Positions 1 to 11,500 of a DNA stretch of 64,000 nt are shown here, in pieces. Position numbers and translations under genes: made by a program. This DNA comes from Terricaulis sp. (GTDB lineage Bacteria > Pseudomonadota > Alphaproteobacteria > Caulobacterales > Aquidulcibacteraceae): positions 1,716,776 to 1,780,775 of the forward strand of contig JANPZV010000005.1 of the NCBI GenBank assembly GCA_024707365.1, read 5' to 3'. Numbering within the stretch: position 1 is the first letter of the stretch; each line of letters starts with the position of its first letter. The notes under the pieces are model-generated. The model was not told where the DNA came from. It was given only the letters and a program-made list of their open reading frames with translations, and did not search any database.

Positions 1-1
1 G

Positions 2-139
2 CTCACCGGGCGCTTTGCCGAGGCTGAGCAGATTCAGCGCGTGGATCTGCCGCCAGCGCAGGCGGCGGGGAATGTCTCCTATCTGCGCGGGCTGCTGAGC
101 GGCGATGGCCGCCGCTGGGGCGATCTCGGCGGCAGCTAG
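2..139 (+). CDS. 3' end of a CDS, possibly a TPR (TadD-like) protein
   Basis: Only the last 45 codons are inside the window, open from the left edge to a TAG stop at 137-139. The tail contains DLPPAQAAGNVSYLR, which resembles the C-termini of tetratricopeptide proteins of the TadD (Flp pilus assembly) type in Caulobacterales. The match is from memory of the family and rests on a short segment. Codon use is like the neighbours. The gene is followed by a GC-rich hairpin with a T-rich tail. The reading frame is well supported; the product is tentative. Confidence 0.45.
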   Translation, partial: LTGRFAEAEQIQRVDLPPAQAAGNVSYLRGLLSGDGRRWGDLGGS

Positions 140-153
140 CGGATCTGCGTATT

Positions 154-187
154 CCCTCCCCGCGAGGGGAGGGATAAGTTTGTTTTT
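154..187 (+). terminator. Rho-independent terminator-like hairpin
   Basis: A perfect 8-bp stem (CCCTCCCC at 154-161, GGGGAGGG at 166-173) with a GCGA loop is followed by AT-rich sequence ending in a T run (TTTGTTTTT). It lies between the converging ends of the upstream partial gene and the M20 peptidase gene. It could serve as terminator for the plus-strand gene, or be a short member of the CTCCCC/GGGGAG palindrome family seen elsewhere in the window. Confidence 0.4.
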
Positions 188-1577
188 AGCGGGCGTAATC
201 GCGGACAATGCGGTTCAAGAATTCGCGCGCGCGATAGAGCGAATCCACGCGCACATTCTCATTGAGGCCATGGGCGTTGGCCTCGCCCGGCACGGCGAAC
301 ACCCCGCTCATGCCGTAGGTGGGAATGCCGGCATTGTTGAGGAAACGGCCATCGGTCGCGCCCACCGTCATCGTCGGCACGATTGGCGTGCCGGGCCAAA
401 GCGCTTCCACCGCGCGCTCCACCGGGGCCATGATCTCGCGCGTCAGCTGCGGCGGGCTTGAGCCATCGCGCCGGCGCACGATCTCGACATTGACGTTCGG
501 ATTATCGATCGCCGCGGCCAGCGCATCGCGCACGGCTTCTGGCGTGGTGCTTTGCATCACGCGGCACGACAGCGTCGCCAGCGCGCGTTGCGGCAGCGCG
601 TTCGGCGCGTGGCCGGCGTCAATTTGCGTGGCCACGCAGGTGGTGCGCAGCATCGCGTTGTAGCTTGGGTCGCGCGAGAGAAATTCCGCCGCCTGCGCAT
701 CATTTGGATTGGCCGAAAGGCGCGCCATCGCCGCGCCGGTTTCCCCGCCCACGATCGGCGCCATGCGCTCGAAGAACGCGCGCGTCACCGGATTGAGCTC
801 GGTGGGGAAGGTGAGGTCGGAGACGCGATCGAGCGCGCGGGCGAGGTGATAGATCGCGTTTTCCGGCACGGGCCGCGAGGAATGCCCGCCCGGATTGGTG
901 ACTTCGAGCGTGTAGACCTGATGGATTTTCTCACCCGCCTGAATGTTGAACATCAGCGGCCGGCCATCTTCGGTGAGCACCCCGCCCGCGCCCTCATTGA
1001 TGGCGAAATCGGCTTGGATCCATTCGCGGTGATGGTTGAGGATGTAGTCAACGCCATTGATGCGGTTTGAGGTTTCCTCACCGCAGGTCAGCGCCAGGCG
1101 GATGGTGCGGCGCGGGCGATAATTTTCGCGGCGCATATTGATGAACATGTCCGCGAACACCGCGGCCATGGATTTATCGTCAGCCGAGCCGCGCCCGTAG
1201 AAGAAGCCGTTTTCCTCCACCAGCGTGAAGGGATCGCGCGCCCAATCTTCGGGTTTTGCATCCACCACATCGATGTGCGCCAGCAGCAGCAGCGAGCGGC
1301 GGCTGGTTCCGCGAATGACGGCGACGAGGTTGCCGTCATCGGGCCGCCCTTCCGGCACGATCACGCGCAGATCGCTTTCGGGGAAGCCGGCGGCGCGCAG
1401 GCGCACAGCCATCGCTTCAGCGGCGCGCGTGCAATTGCCGGTGGAGGGCGAGGTGTCGATCTCGACCAGCTCGCGATAAATTTCGCGGAACGCCAATTCC
1501 TCGGCGCTGCGCTCCTGCGCGAAGGCGGGCGCGGCGGCAAGGGCGGCGAACGCCGCTGCGGCAAGCAAAATGCGCAT
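186..1577 (-). CDS. Exported M20-family metallopeptidase
   Basis: The protein of about 463 aa is a zinc-dependent amidohydrolase/exopeptidase of the M20/M25/M40 clan. An N-terminal signal peptide (MRILLAAAA through a cleavage site near AFAQ) sends it to the periplasm. Metal-site motifs are in order: AHID near residue 101, GRGSADDK near 133, GEETS near 168 and a C-terminal AHGLNEN histidine. The start at 1577 is preferred over an in-frame ATG at 1598 because AAAGGGAAG sits 7 nt upstream of it, while the earlier ATG has no ribosome site. The preferred N-terminus is also a clean signal peptide. Substrate is not predictable. It stands alone, convergent with the partial gene to its left. Confidence 0.85.
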   Translation of the reverse strand: MRILLAAAAFAALAAAPAFAQERSAEELAFREIYRELVEIDTSPSTGNCTRAAEAMAVRLRAAGFPESDLRVIVPEGRPDDGNLVAVIRGTSRRSLLLLAHIDVVDAKPEDWARDPFTLVEENGFFYGRGSADDKSMAAVFADMFINMRRENYRPRRTIRLALTCGEETSNRINGVDYILNHHREWIQADFAINEGAGGVLTEDGRPLMFNIQAGEKIHQVYTLEVTNPGGHSSRPVPENAIYHLARALDRVSDLTFPTELNPVTRAFFERMAPIVGGETGAAMARLSANPNDAQAAEFLSRDPSYNAMLRTTCVATQIDAGHAPNALPQRALATLSCRVMQSTTPEAVRDALAAAIDNPNVNVEIVRRRDGSSPPQLTREIMAPVERAVEALWPGTPIVPTMTVGATDGRFLNNAGIPTYGMSGVFAVPGEANAHGLNENVRVDSLYRAREFLNRIVRDYAR

Positions 1578-1648
1578 GCTGAGCTTCCCTTTATCCAACG
1601 CCGCTGGCGGCTTGGGCCTGTGCAGTGAAGCTCAACTGCGCGGGTGCA

Positions 1649-1981
<333 letters not shown>

Positions 1982-3224
1982 CTAAGTCTTGCTTGCGGCG
2001 GCGACGATTTCTTTCATCGGCCGGCTTTCATCGGCGATCACGTCCGGCGCAACATTGAGGCGCTTGTGCAGCAGCGCCTTCACGCCAAGAAACTCCGCCG
2101 GGCGGTTCACCGCATCCACCGCGATCAGCCGGTCGCCCTTATAATAGAAGGCCGCGAACGCCCGATCAGCCATGCCGCCACGGAAGACGACATGGTCATA
2201 ACCCTGGAAAAGCCCCGCGATCTGCAGCTTGAGATCATATTGATCCGACCAGAACCACGGCGTTTCCAGCGTCGCCTCTTTGCCCAGAATGGTCGCCGCC
2301 ACGATCTTCGCGCCTTCGATGGCGTTGTGCACGCTTTCGAGCCGGCAGCGGCGGTTGTCATAATGGCTGATCGGGCGATTGGCGCAGTCGCCGATGGCGA
2401 AGATGGCGGGATCGTCCGTGCGGCATTGCGCATCGGTGACGACGCCATTGTCCACGGCGAGATTGCTGTGCTGGGCCAGTGTGGTTTCGGGATTGACGCC
2501 GATGCCGGTGAGCACAAGGTCGGCCGGGATTTCCGTGCCGTCCGCGAGGCCCACCGCGCGCACGCGGTCTTGGCCTTTGATCACCGCGGGCTGCCCGCCC
2601 AGCACAAAGCGCACGCCTTGGCGCGTGTGCTCATCAAGGAAGAAGCCGGCGACCTCGGGGCTCGTCACGCGCGCCAGCGGGCGCACGGCGGTTTCGATCA
2701 CGGTGACGTCAAGGCCCATCTGCCGCGCCACCGCCGCACCCTCAAGGCCGATATAGCCCGCGCCGATCACCACCAGCTTCGCGCCGGCGACGAAAGCTTC
2801 TTTCATCGCATCGACATCCGCCAGCGTGCGGAACAGGTGCACGCCTTCAAGATCGGCGCCGGCAAGGCTCAGCTTGCGCGGGCGCGCGCCGGTGGCGAGC
2901 ACGAGTGCGTCATACGGCAGCTCGCGCCCGCCTTCGAGCCGCACGCGCTTGCTGGCGATCGACCCACACCACGCGGGTGCCTGTCAGCAGCGCGATCTTT
3001 TCATCGCTGTAGACGCTGGCCGGGCGCAGCAGCAGGCGCTCCACGCCAAACTCGCCGGCGAGGTATTTCTTGGAGAGCGGCGGGCGCTGATAGGGCGGGG
3101 CTGGCTCTTCACCGATCAGGGTGATTTCGCCTTCAAAGCCGCCTTGGCGGAGCCGTTGCGCCACCTCGCCGCCGGCCTGGCCGGCGCCGACAATGACGAC
3201 GCGTTTGATTTCGTTCGTATCCAT
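1982..3224 (-). CDS. FAD-dependent ferredoxin reductase (one frameshift)
   Basis: This is an NAD(P)/FAD oxidoreductase of the rubredoxin/putidaredoxin reductase type, about 413 aa. It starts at MDTNEIKR (3224) with the FAD-binding GAGQAG at residues 13-18. It continues in a second frame with ATGARPR, the NAD-binding GAGYIG and the C-terminal FAD motif IGDCANR. The frame changes near 2955-2962: the upstream frame reads VDRQQARA, while a one-base shift restores SKRVRLEGGRELPYD without loss. This is best read as a single-base error. The ferredoxin gene follows after 12 bp, which supports a reductase-ferredoxin pair. It is divergent from tsaE, with 67 bp between the two starts. Confidence 0.85.
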
Positions 3225-3291
3225 GGGCGGGCAAGGTTTTGAAGCCAATGTTACGCGGGCGCAAGCGGGCCTTGATGCCGCGCCGGGGGCC

Positions 3292-3780
3292 ATGTCAGCA
3301 TTACCCCCCGTGAGCGCACAAGCCCTTGCCGATTCGCGTGACATCGCGCTGCCCGATCCCGCCGCCACGCAGGCGCTGGGGGCGCGGCTTGGCGCGCAGC
3401 TTACGCCGGGCGACGTAATTTTCCTCATAGGCGGGCTGGGCGCAGGCAAAACCACCCTCGCGCGCGGCGTGGTGGAGGCATGGACTGGCGCGGAGGAGGA
3501 GGCCCCAAGCCCCACCTATACCCTGGTGCAAACCTACGAGGGTGAGCGGGGCGAGCTCTGGCACTGCGATCTTTACCGCCTCAAGGCCCCGGAGGACGCG
3601 TTCGAGCTTGGCCTGGAGGACGCGTTCGTTTCGGCTGCGGTGATCATCGAGTGGCCTGAGCGGCTGGGCGCCTATCAGCCCAAGGACCGGCTCGACATCG
3701 CGCTATCGCCCCGCCAAGAGGGCCGCACCGCCACATTGACGGCGCACGGCGCCTGGAGAACCCGCCTCGATGCGATCTGA
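3292..3780 (+). CDS. tsaE: tRNA t6A biosynthesis ATPase TsaE
   Basis: TsaE is the small P-loop ATPase that works with TsaB and TsaD to make N6-threonylcarbamoyladenosine at A37 of ANN-decoding tRNAs. The protein is 162 aa, with Walker A GGLGAGKTT near residues 45-53, then SPTYTLV and HCDLYRL, which are family hallmarks. ATG at 3292 is chosen; earlier in-frame starts would run into the divergent reductase gene. The last 11 bp overlap the start of the AmgK-like kinase, indicating translational coupling. The tsaE-amgK-murU order is known from Caulobacter and relatives. Confidence 0.92.
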   Translation: MSALPPVSAQALADSRDIALPDPAATQALGARLGAQLTPGDVIFLIGGLGAGKTTLARGVVEAWTGAEEEAPSPTYTLVQTYEGERGELWHCDLYRLKAPEDAFELGLEDAFVSAAVIIEWPERLGAYQPKDRLDIALSPRQEGRTATLTAHGAWRTRLDAI

Positions 3781-4849
3781 AGCGCTGACGCGCCTGCTTG
3801 AGCAAACCGGCTTCGCGGAAGCTGAGCGCGCGCCGCTGGCGGGGGACGCCTCCACGCGCCGCTATGAGCGGCTGATCCTGCCAAACCGCCGCGCCATGCT
3901 GATGGACGCGCCGCGCTCGAACGAAAGCGCCCCATGCCCGCCCGGCGCCACGCCGGCGGAGCGGCGGACGCTCGGTTGGAACGCCGCCTCACGGCTTGCC
4001 GCTTCGCGCGTCGAGGCGTTCGTGGCGGTGGCGCAGCACTTGCGCAGCCTCGGCCTTTCCGCGCCGGAGATTTATGGCAGCGACATCGAAGCCGGCTACG
4101 CCGTGATCGAGGATTTGGGCGATAGCCTTTACGCCAAAGTGATCCCCGAAGGCGCGGATGAAGCGGCGCTCTATGCAGAGGCCGCGCGCGTGCTGGCCGC
4201 CGTGCACAAGGCGCCGATCCCGGCGAGGCTCGATGCGCCGGGCGGGGCCTGGCCCTTGCTGGATTATGATGCGCTGGCGCTTGAGGTGAACGCCGATCTC
4301 TTCGTCGAATGGTTGCCGCAAGCGGCCGATGTGCGCATCGATGACGCCCAGCGCGCGCGCTGGGAAAGCATCCGCGATGGGCTGATCGTCAAAGCGCTTG
4401 GCTTTCCCCGCGCGCTGACGATCCGCGATTATCACGCGGAAAATCTGCTCTGGCTGCCTGAGCGCGATGGCCTCGCGCGCGTGGGCCTGCTGGATTTTCA
4501 AGATGCGGTGCGCGGCTGGCGCGCGTGGGATTTTTCCATGCTGCTGCACGATGCGCGCCGTGACGTAAGCGCAAGCGCCCACGCCGCCGCATTGCGCGCG
4601 TATCTCGATGAAACCGGCGCCAGCGAAGCCGATTTTGAGCGGGAGCTCGCCGTGCTCGGCGCGCTCAACACGCTGCGCATCTTGGGCATCTTCTCGCGCC
4701 TTGCGGCGCGTGACGGTAAAACCCGTTATCTCTCCTTCATGCCGCGCGAGTGGGGGCATCTTGCGCGCACGCTGGGCCACCCCGCGCTCGCCGATATGCG
4801 CGCCTTCGTTGAAGAGGTGGCCGCGCCCTATCTGGAGAAGGCGGCATGA
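3770..4849 (+). CDS. amgK: AmgK-like N-acetylmuramate/N-acetylglucosamine anomeric kinase
   Basis: This 359-aa protein has the aminoglycoside-phosphotransferase fold: an N-terminal GDASTRRYERL nucleotide loop, the VIEDLGD hinge near residue 118, a catalytic HxxN loop (RDYHAENLL near 216) and the metal-binding LLDFQDA near 239. Next to a MurU-type nucleotidyltransferase it is best read as AmgK, which phosphorylates MurNAc/GlcNAc at C1 in the peptidoglycan-recycling shunt that bypasses MurA (and hence fosfomycin). That role comes from work on Pseudomonas and Caulobacter homologues; here it is inferred from fold plus context. It overlaps tsaE by 11 bp and is separated from murU by a REP-like hairpin. 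Confidence 0.85.
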   Translation: MRSEALTRLLEQTGFAEAERAPLAGDASTRRYERLILPNRRAMLMDAPRSNESAPCPPGATPAERRTLGWNAASRLAASRVEAFVAVAQHLRSLGLSAPEIYGSDIEAGYAVIEDLGDSLYAKVIPEGADEAALYAEAARVLAAVHKAPIPARLDAPGGAWPLLDYDALALEVNADLFVEWLPQAADVRIDDAQRARWESIRDGLIVKALGFPRALTIRDYHAENLLWLPERDGLARVGLLDFQDAVRGWRAWDFSMLLHDARRDVSASAHAAALRAYLDETGASEADFERELAVLGALNTLRILGIFSRLAARDGKTRYLSFMPREWGHLARTLGHPALADMRAFVEEVAAPYLEKAA

Positions 4850-4861
4850 GCGCCGCTCGCC

Positions 4862-4960
4862 TATGGAGCGCGGGCGTCCCCGCCCGCATGCCTACGAGCG
4901 AGCGCACGCCGGTGTTCCTCGACTGCCGCGCCACGCGGGCGGGGACGCCCGCGCTCCATA
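4862..4960. repeat. REP-like palindrome, family B, between amgK and murU
   Basis: The outer arms are perfect inverted repeats (TATGGAGCGCGGGCGTCCCC... and its complement ending ...GCGCTCCATA). Each arm itself folds as a hairpin (GCGGGCG/CGCCCGC). A second copy lies at 51106-51197. The copy here sits inside the amgK-murU operon and ends 12 bp before the murU start, directly before its GGGAGGAGG ribosome site. It could change mRNA stability or coupling between the two genes. Confidence 0.8.
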
Positions 4961-4972
4961 GGGAGGAGGCAG

Positions 4973-5686
4973 ATGATCCCGCACACCGCCATGGTGCTGG
5001 CCGCAGGGCTTGGCACGCGCATGCGCCCGCTCACCAATGATCGGCCCAAGGCGCTGGTTGAGGTGCGCGGCCGTGCGCTGATCGATCATGTGCTTGATCG
5101 CTTGCTGGGCGCGGGCGTCAAACGCGCGGTGGTGAACGTGCATGCGTTCGCGGATTCTCTCGAAGCGCATCTGGCGCGGCGCACCGATCTGGAAATCGTG
5201 ATCTCCGATGAGCGCGCGCAATTGATGGAAACCGGCGGCGGCGTGCGCCAGGCGCGGCCTTTGCTGGGCGAGGATCCGATCATCGTCTGCAATATCGATA
5301 GCGTCTGGGATGAGCCGGCGGGGCCGGCGATTGCGCGCCTTGCCGCTGGCTTTGACCCGGCGCGCATGGGCGCGCGGCTGATGCTGGCCTCCATGGATGC
5401 ATGCTTGGGCTTTGATGGCGCGGGCGATTTCTTCATGGATGAAGCGGGCGTGCTCCGCTTCCGCGATGGCGCGCCGATGAGCCCTTGGGCCTATATGGGC
5501 GCGCAGATCATCGATCCGGCGATCGTGGATGGCGAGCCGCTTGAGCCGTTTTCCTTCACGCGCATCTGGCGGCGGCTTGCGGAAGAGGGCCGGCTGCATG
5601 GCGTCCCTCTCGGCGGCTTCTGGATGCATGTGGGTGATCCCCAAGCGCGGGAGGCCGCCGAAGCGCGTTTGGCCAGCGCGGCATGA
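4973..5686 (+). CDS. murU: MurU-like N-acetylmuramate-1-phosphate uridylyltransferase
   Basis: This is a 237-aa sugar-1-phosphate nucleotidyltransferase with the signature LAAGLGTRMRPLT at residues 9-21 and the catalytic lysine region DRPKALVEV. It would convert MurNAc-1-P plus UTP to UDP-MurNAc in cell-wall recycling. Glucose-1-P or mannose-1-P transferases share the fold, and the AmgK neighbour is what points to MurU. The ribosome site GGGAGGAGG precedes ATG by 5 bp. The 3' end overlaps addB by 4 bp (ATGA). Confidence 0.82.
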   Translation: MIPHTAMVLAAGLGTRMRPLTNDRPKALVEVRGRALIDHVLDRLLGAGVKRAVVNVHAFADSLEAHLARRTDLEIVISDERAQLMETGGGVRQARPLLGEDPIIVCNIDSVWDEPAGPAIARLAAGFDPARMGARLMLASMDACLGFDGAGDFFMDEAGVLRFRDGAPMSPWAYMGAQIIDPAIVDGEPLEPFSFTRIWRRLAEEGRLHGVPLGGFWMHVGDPQAREAAEARLASAA

Positions 5687-8589
5687 GCGCGCTGTTTTCG
5701 GGGGCGCGCGTGCGCGCTGCGCCGGCTTCGGCGCCGTTTCTCGATCTGCTGGCGCGCGCCATGGTCGATGCGCTTTACAAGCAAGACGATCCCTTCGCGC
5801 TCTCTGATGCGCTGGTGCTGGCGCCCAATCGCCGCGCCGCGCGCGGGCTGATGGATGCGTTCGCGCGCACGCTTGGGGGCGCCGCGCTTTTTGCCCGCCA
5901 TCCGCCCGCTGGGCGATCCGCATGTGGATGATGATCCCGACGTGTGGGGCGCTGATGTGGTGGGCGAAGAGATCGCCCCGCCGATTGATCGCTTGCGCCG
6001 CCGGCTTGAACTCGCCGCGCTGATCCGCCGCCGCGATCAGGCCGAGCATGGCGTGGAAGATCCCGTGCGCGCGCTGGCGCTGGCTGATGAACTCGCGCGC
6101 CTGCTCGATAGCGCGGCCACGGTGGATCGCGTCGCCTGGGATCGTTTGCGCGATCTTGTCACCGATTTTGCGCTGGCGCGGCATTGGGAAAGCTCGGCCG
6201 CGTTCCTCGATATCGTCGCGCAATTTTGGCCGCTGCATCTGGAAGAGCGCGGGCTGAGCGATGTGTCCGCGCATGGCGCGGCGATCCGCAGCGCGCTGGC
6301 CGCGCGCTGGGAAACGCATCCGCCGCAGCGCCCGGTGATCATCGCCGGCTCCACCGGCTCGATCGCCACCACGCGCGCTTTGATGCGCGTTGTCGCCGGC
6401 TTGCCGCAAGGTCTTGTGATTTTGCCGGGCCTCGATACCGATCTCGACGATGGCGCCTGGAATGAAATCGGCGATCAGCATCCGCAATTTGCGCTGAAGG
6501 AAACGCTTGCCGCGCTAGGGCTTGATCGGCGCGAGGTGCCTTTGTTTGGCGCGGATGAGCGCCCGGCGCGCCGCATCCTGATCCGCGAAGCGCTCGCGCC
6601 CGCGATCAAAACCGCAGATTGGCTCGCCCGGCTCGACGCCGCCGGCGGCGCGCCGTTCGTGGCCGAAGGCGTCGCTGGGCTCACGCTGATTGAAGCCGCC
6701 ACTGAGGATGAAGAAGCCGCCGCCATCGCGCTTTTGATGCGCGAGGCGCTGGAAACGCCTGCGCGCACCGTGGCGCTGGTGACGCCGGACGTTGGCCTTG
6801 CGCGCCGGGTGGACGCAAAGCTCGCGCGCTGGGGCGTTGTCGCCTCCATCTCACATGGGCGGCAGCTGCGCGAAACAGAGGCGGGCGCTCTGATCGCGCT
6901 GCTGTGCGATCTCGCGCTTGATCCGGGTGAGCCCGTGGCGTTGGCGGCGCTGCTCAAGCATCCGCGCGTGCGCCTCGCCAGCCTTGAGGCGCGCACCTTC
7001 ATCGAACACGAAGCCCTGCGCGGCCCCCGGTGTTACGAGACGCTCGATGAGCTGGGCGCGCTGCTGGCGAAAGCGAAGGCGCCGAACGAAGCGCGCATGC
7101 GCTTGCGCGATGAAGCGTGCGCCTGCATCGCGGCGTTAAGCGAAATCCTCGCCCCGCTCGCGGCGCTGCGCGGTGCGATCAGCCTCAGCCATTTTGTGGA
7201 TGCGGTTTACGTCGCCGCCGGCGCGCTGACAGAAAACCGCGCCTTCGCCGGCGCCGATGGCGAGAACGCCAACACGATGCTGCGCGAAGCGATCGATGAA
7301 GGCGAAGCGCTCGGGCCCATGCAAGCCTACGCCGCCCCGCGCGTGCTGCGCCAATTGATGCAAGGGCGCGAAATTGCGCCGCCCGCCATCGATGAAGCGC
7401 GCGCCGCCATTTGGGGGCCGCTCGAAGCGCGCTTGCAGCGGCGCGATCTGATGATCCTCGGCGGGCTCAATGAGGGCGTGTGGCCGCAAGCGGCGCCGGA
7501 AGATCCGTTTCTCTCACGCCCGATGCGCGCCGCGCTTGGCTTGCCCTCGCACGATCAGCGCATCGGCCTTGCCGCACATGATTTTGCGCAGCTGATCTCT
7601 GGCCCTGAGATCGTGCTCACCCGCGCGCTGCGCCGCGAAGGCGCGCCAACGCTGGCCTCGCGCTGGCTCTGGCGGCTGAAAACGCTGGTGGAGGGCGCCA
7701 AGGTGAAGCTGGCTGAGGCGCCGCAGGTGCTGGCCCACGCGCGCGCGCTGGATCAGCCGCCGCGCCAGCGCGAACCCAAAGCGCCGCGCCCCACCCAAGG
7801 CAAGCTCAAGCAGATCAGCGTCACGCAAGTTGAAGCGCTGATCCGCGATCCCTACGCGGTGTATGCGCGCCGCATCCTGGGGCTTGAGCCGCTTGACCCT
7901 ATCGGCATGGCGCCCGGCCCGGCTGAGCGCGGCACGGCCGTGCACGCCGCGATCGAAGCGCTTTGGCGATGGCGCTTGCCATGAGACGCTGCTGCGTTTT
8001 CTTGACGAAGAACTCAAGCGCCACGGCATCGCGCCCGAGCGCCGCGCGGCCGAGCGTGAGCGCATGGCGCTTTCTGTTTCGGCGCTGATCGAATGGTTCG
8101 CTTCGCGCACCGCGCTCGGCGTCGCCGTGCATCGTGAGCGTTACGGCTTGCTTGATCTGGGCGAAACCAAGCTTTCGGGCGTGGCCGATCGGATTGAGAT
8201 CGGCCAAGGCCACGCCGCGATCTGGGATTTCAAAACCGGCGCGCCGGCGTCGCTCAAGCAGGTCGAAAGCGGGCTTGCGCCGCAATTGCCGCTGGAAGCG
8301 GCGATGCTCAAGCGCGGCGTGTTTAAAGATACGCCCAAGGCGGCTGCAACAGAGCTTGGCTATTGGCGCTTCGGCGGCAAGGATCCCACGCCCAAGGCGC
8401 TCGATCTCGACGCCGAAGGCGAAGGCGAAAAAGGCGCTCGAAAATCTGGAGAAGCTGCTTTTGCGCTATGCCGCGCCCGATCAGCCGTTTCTCTCCAAGC
8501 CGCGGGTGCAATTCATCAAGCCTTATGATGATTACGATCATCTCGCCCGCCGCAAGGAATGGGCTGACGCCGAAGGGGGCGATGAATGA
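5683..8589 (+). CDS. addB: Double-strand break repair protein AddB (three frameshifts)
   Basis: AddB is the nuclease/helicase-like partner of AddA in recombinational end resection, which replaces RecBCD in alphaproteobacteria. The reading starts at MSALFSGARVR and covers about 965 codons. The C-terminal RecB-type nuclease motif WDFKTGAP is visible near 8225. The frame breaks at a T5 run (5888-5892), at a TTT near 7964 and at an A5 run near 8430. Removing one base from each run joins the frames seamlessly (for example GAALLPAIRPLGDP and GEKALENLEKL). All three look like +1 homopolymer errors. The stop overlaps the addA start as ATGA. Confidence 0.88.
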
Positions 8590-11500
8590 GCGCGCGCGCC
8601 CTCGATGAAGCCAATGCGAGCCAAGGCCGCGCCGCCGATCCGCGCTTTTCGGTGTTCGTCACCGCCAATGCGGGCTCGGGCAAAACCAAGGTTTTGATCG
8701 ATCGCATTGCGCGGCTTTTGCTGGCGGGCTCAAAGCCTTCTGCGTTTTTGTGCATCACCTACACCAAGGCCGCCGCCGCCGAGATGCAGCGCCGCTTGTT
8801 TGAGCGCCTGGGCAAATGGTGCGTCGCCGATGACGCAACCTTGCGCGCAGAGCTTGAAGCGCTGGGCGAAGCGGGCGCTGATCTTTCCAAAGCGCGCGCG
8901 CTGTTTGCGCAGGCGCTCGAAACGCCGGGCGGGCTGAAAATCCAAACCATCCACGCTTTTTGCGAGCGCTTGCTGGCGCGCTTCCCGCTTGAATCGGGCG
9001 TGGCGCCCGGTTTTGACATTGCCGACGATGCGCGCGCCTCGGCGCTTTTAGGCGAAGCGCGCGCGCAAGCGGCGCTCGCTGAGGATGCGCCGCGCCAAGC
9101 TTTCCGCCGCTTCGCCGGCGCGATGGGCGCGGATCAGCTTGATGCGCTGCTGGACCGGCTGGCCTATCGCCGCGCCGATTTCCATCGCTTCGCCGCGCTC
9201 CACCAAGGGCATATGTTCGCGGACGCGGCGATCAAAAACCGCCACGGCGCGCGCGAAAGCGCGGAGGTTTTCACCAGCCGCTTTATTGCGGGCTTGCCGC
9301 TGGACGATTTCCGCCGCGCGGCGGGTGCGCTTGAGCAGGGCAGTTCGCAAGATCAAGGCTGGGCGAAAGGCTTTCGCGGCATTGTTGCGCTTGTAGAGTC
9401 GCGCGATCCTGCGGGAGCGTTGCAAGCCTGTTTTAGTGCGGCGCTGACGGATGATCAGCCGCGCAAAAAGCTCGCCACCAAGGCAACGAATGCAGCGCAG
9501 CCATGGCTCAACCCGCTGATCGAGACGTTTATCGATGCGTGCGTGGATGCGCGCGCCGCGCTTAACGCCATTAATCGCGCCGAAGATACAGCTGCCGCGC
9601 TGGCGCTCGCGCTGAAATTGGACGAGGCGTATGAAACCGCCAAAAGCCGCGCCGGAACGCTGGATTTCGATGATCTGATCGAACATGCGCAGGCGCTGTT
9701 GCAACGCTCAGCCGCCGCCGCTTGGGTGCTGTATAAACTCGATGGCGGGCTCGATCACATTCTGATCGACGAAGGCCAGGACACCAGCCCCGCGCAATGG
9801 ACGCTGATCGAGCCGCTGCAAAACGAATTTTTTCCGGCGTGGGCGCGCGCCCATTTGTGCGCACTGTATTCGCCGTGGGCGATCCCAAGCAAAGCATATA
9901 CGGCTTCCAAGGCGCCGATCCGGGGCGTTTCCTGGCCGAGAAGCAGGGGCTTTCCAAGCGCGCGGCGGCGGCCAAGCTCGATTTCATTGCGCCCGATCTG
10001 CGCACCTCATTCCGTTCCGCGCCGCATATTCTTGCAGCGGTGGATGAGGCGGTGAAGGCCAAGCCGCTGATCGCCGCATCCCCCGGCGCGCATGATGTGA
10101 TCACGCACTTGGCGGCGCGCGATGATGCGCTGGGCGCAGTTGAGGTTTGGCCGATCCTGCGGCGCGTGGAGGCGCCGAAATCCGAACCGTGGGACGCCCC
10201 GCTCGATGTGCAATCGGGCGCCAGCGTGCATGCGCAGCTGGCGCGCCTCATCGCCAAGCGCATCCGCGCCATGATCGATGCGCGCGAGGCGGTATGGGAT
10301 AAGGATGCGCGCGCGCCGCGCCCGATGCATGCGGGCGATGTGCTGGCGCTGGTGCGCAAGCGCGGGGCGCTGTTTTACGAACTGATCAAGGCGTTCAAGC
10401 GCGAAGGCATGCCCGTGGCCGGGGCGGACCGGATGGTGCTGCACAATGAGCTCGCGGTGGAGGATTGCCTGGCGCTGATGCGCGTGGCGCTCGATCCGGC
10501 CGATGATCTTTCGCTCGCCTGCGTGCTGAAAGGGCCGTGGCTGAATCTGGACGATGATGATCGCGATCTTCTGCCGCTGGCGGAAAACCGCGCGCGTGGC
10601 GAAACGCTGTGGAGCCGGCTGATGGCCAGCGCCGATCCGCGCTACGCCGTGGCGCAAGATTTCGCCCGCGCGCTTGCCGCGCGCGCGGGTGCGGATGCGT
10701 TCAGCTTTTTAAGTTGGGCGCTGGAAACGCCGGATGCGGCGGGCGCGACAGGCTGGGAAAAATCTTCGCCCGCATCGGCCCCGAAGCGCGCGATCCTTTG
10801 GAAGAATTGCTGCAGCGCGCGCTCAAGCCCGGCGCCGTCGCCGCGCCTTCGCTGCAGCGCTTTCTCTACGATGTCGAAATCGACTCCGTTGAGATCAAGC
10901 GCGAACTTGAAGGCGCATCGGGCGCGGTGCGGGTGATGACGGTGCACGGCCAAGGGGCTCGAAGCGCCGCTGGTGATTTTGCCGGACGCGACAAGCGGCC
11001 CGGCCAACAAGCCCGATAACGGGCTCATGTTCGATGATGAGGGCGCGCCGTTCATCTCCATGCGCAAAGGCGATGATGACGGCCCCACCGCCGCCGCCCG
11101 CGCCGCGCATCAGGCGCGCGAGCTTTCAGAGCATTGGCGGCTGTTCTACGTGGCGATGACGCGCGCGCGATCGGCTGATCGTGTGCGGCGCCCAGCATGG
11201 AACCTCCGCTGCGGGTGAAGCGGATGAAAGCTGGCGCAAGGCGGCGGAGGAGGCGCTCGCGGCGCTCAACGCGGAAACGATCGAAACGCCCGCGGGCCCC
11301 GGCTTGCGCTATGGCGCGGTGCATACCGCCGAAGCGGCGGCGGCCAAGCATGCGCCGGCCATCGCCTTGCCTGCATGGGCCAAAACGCGCGCGCCGGGCG
11401 CTCTGCCCGCGCGCAGCACCGCGCCTTCGCATGCGGCTGAGCATGACGCCCCGTTCGCGCCGCGCGGCGATGGCAAGAAGCGCTTTCGGCGCGGGCGGCT

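Noticed and set aside
4861..4970. Small protein frames starting MERGRPRP at the family B palindromes
   Set aside because: These are translations of the repeat itself and recur at both copies; not real genes.
4892..6487. 531-codon minus-strand open frame
   Set aside because: Antisense to murU and addB; Arg/Ala/His-rich composition and no family motifs.
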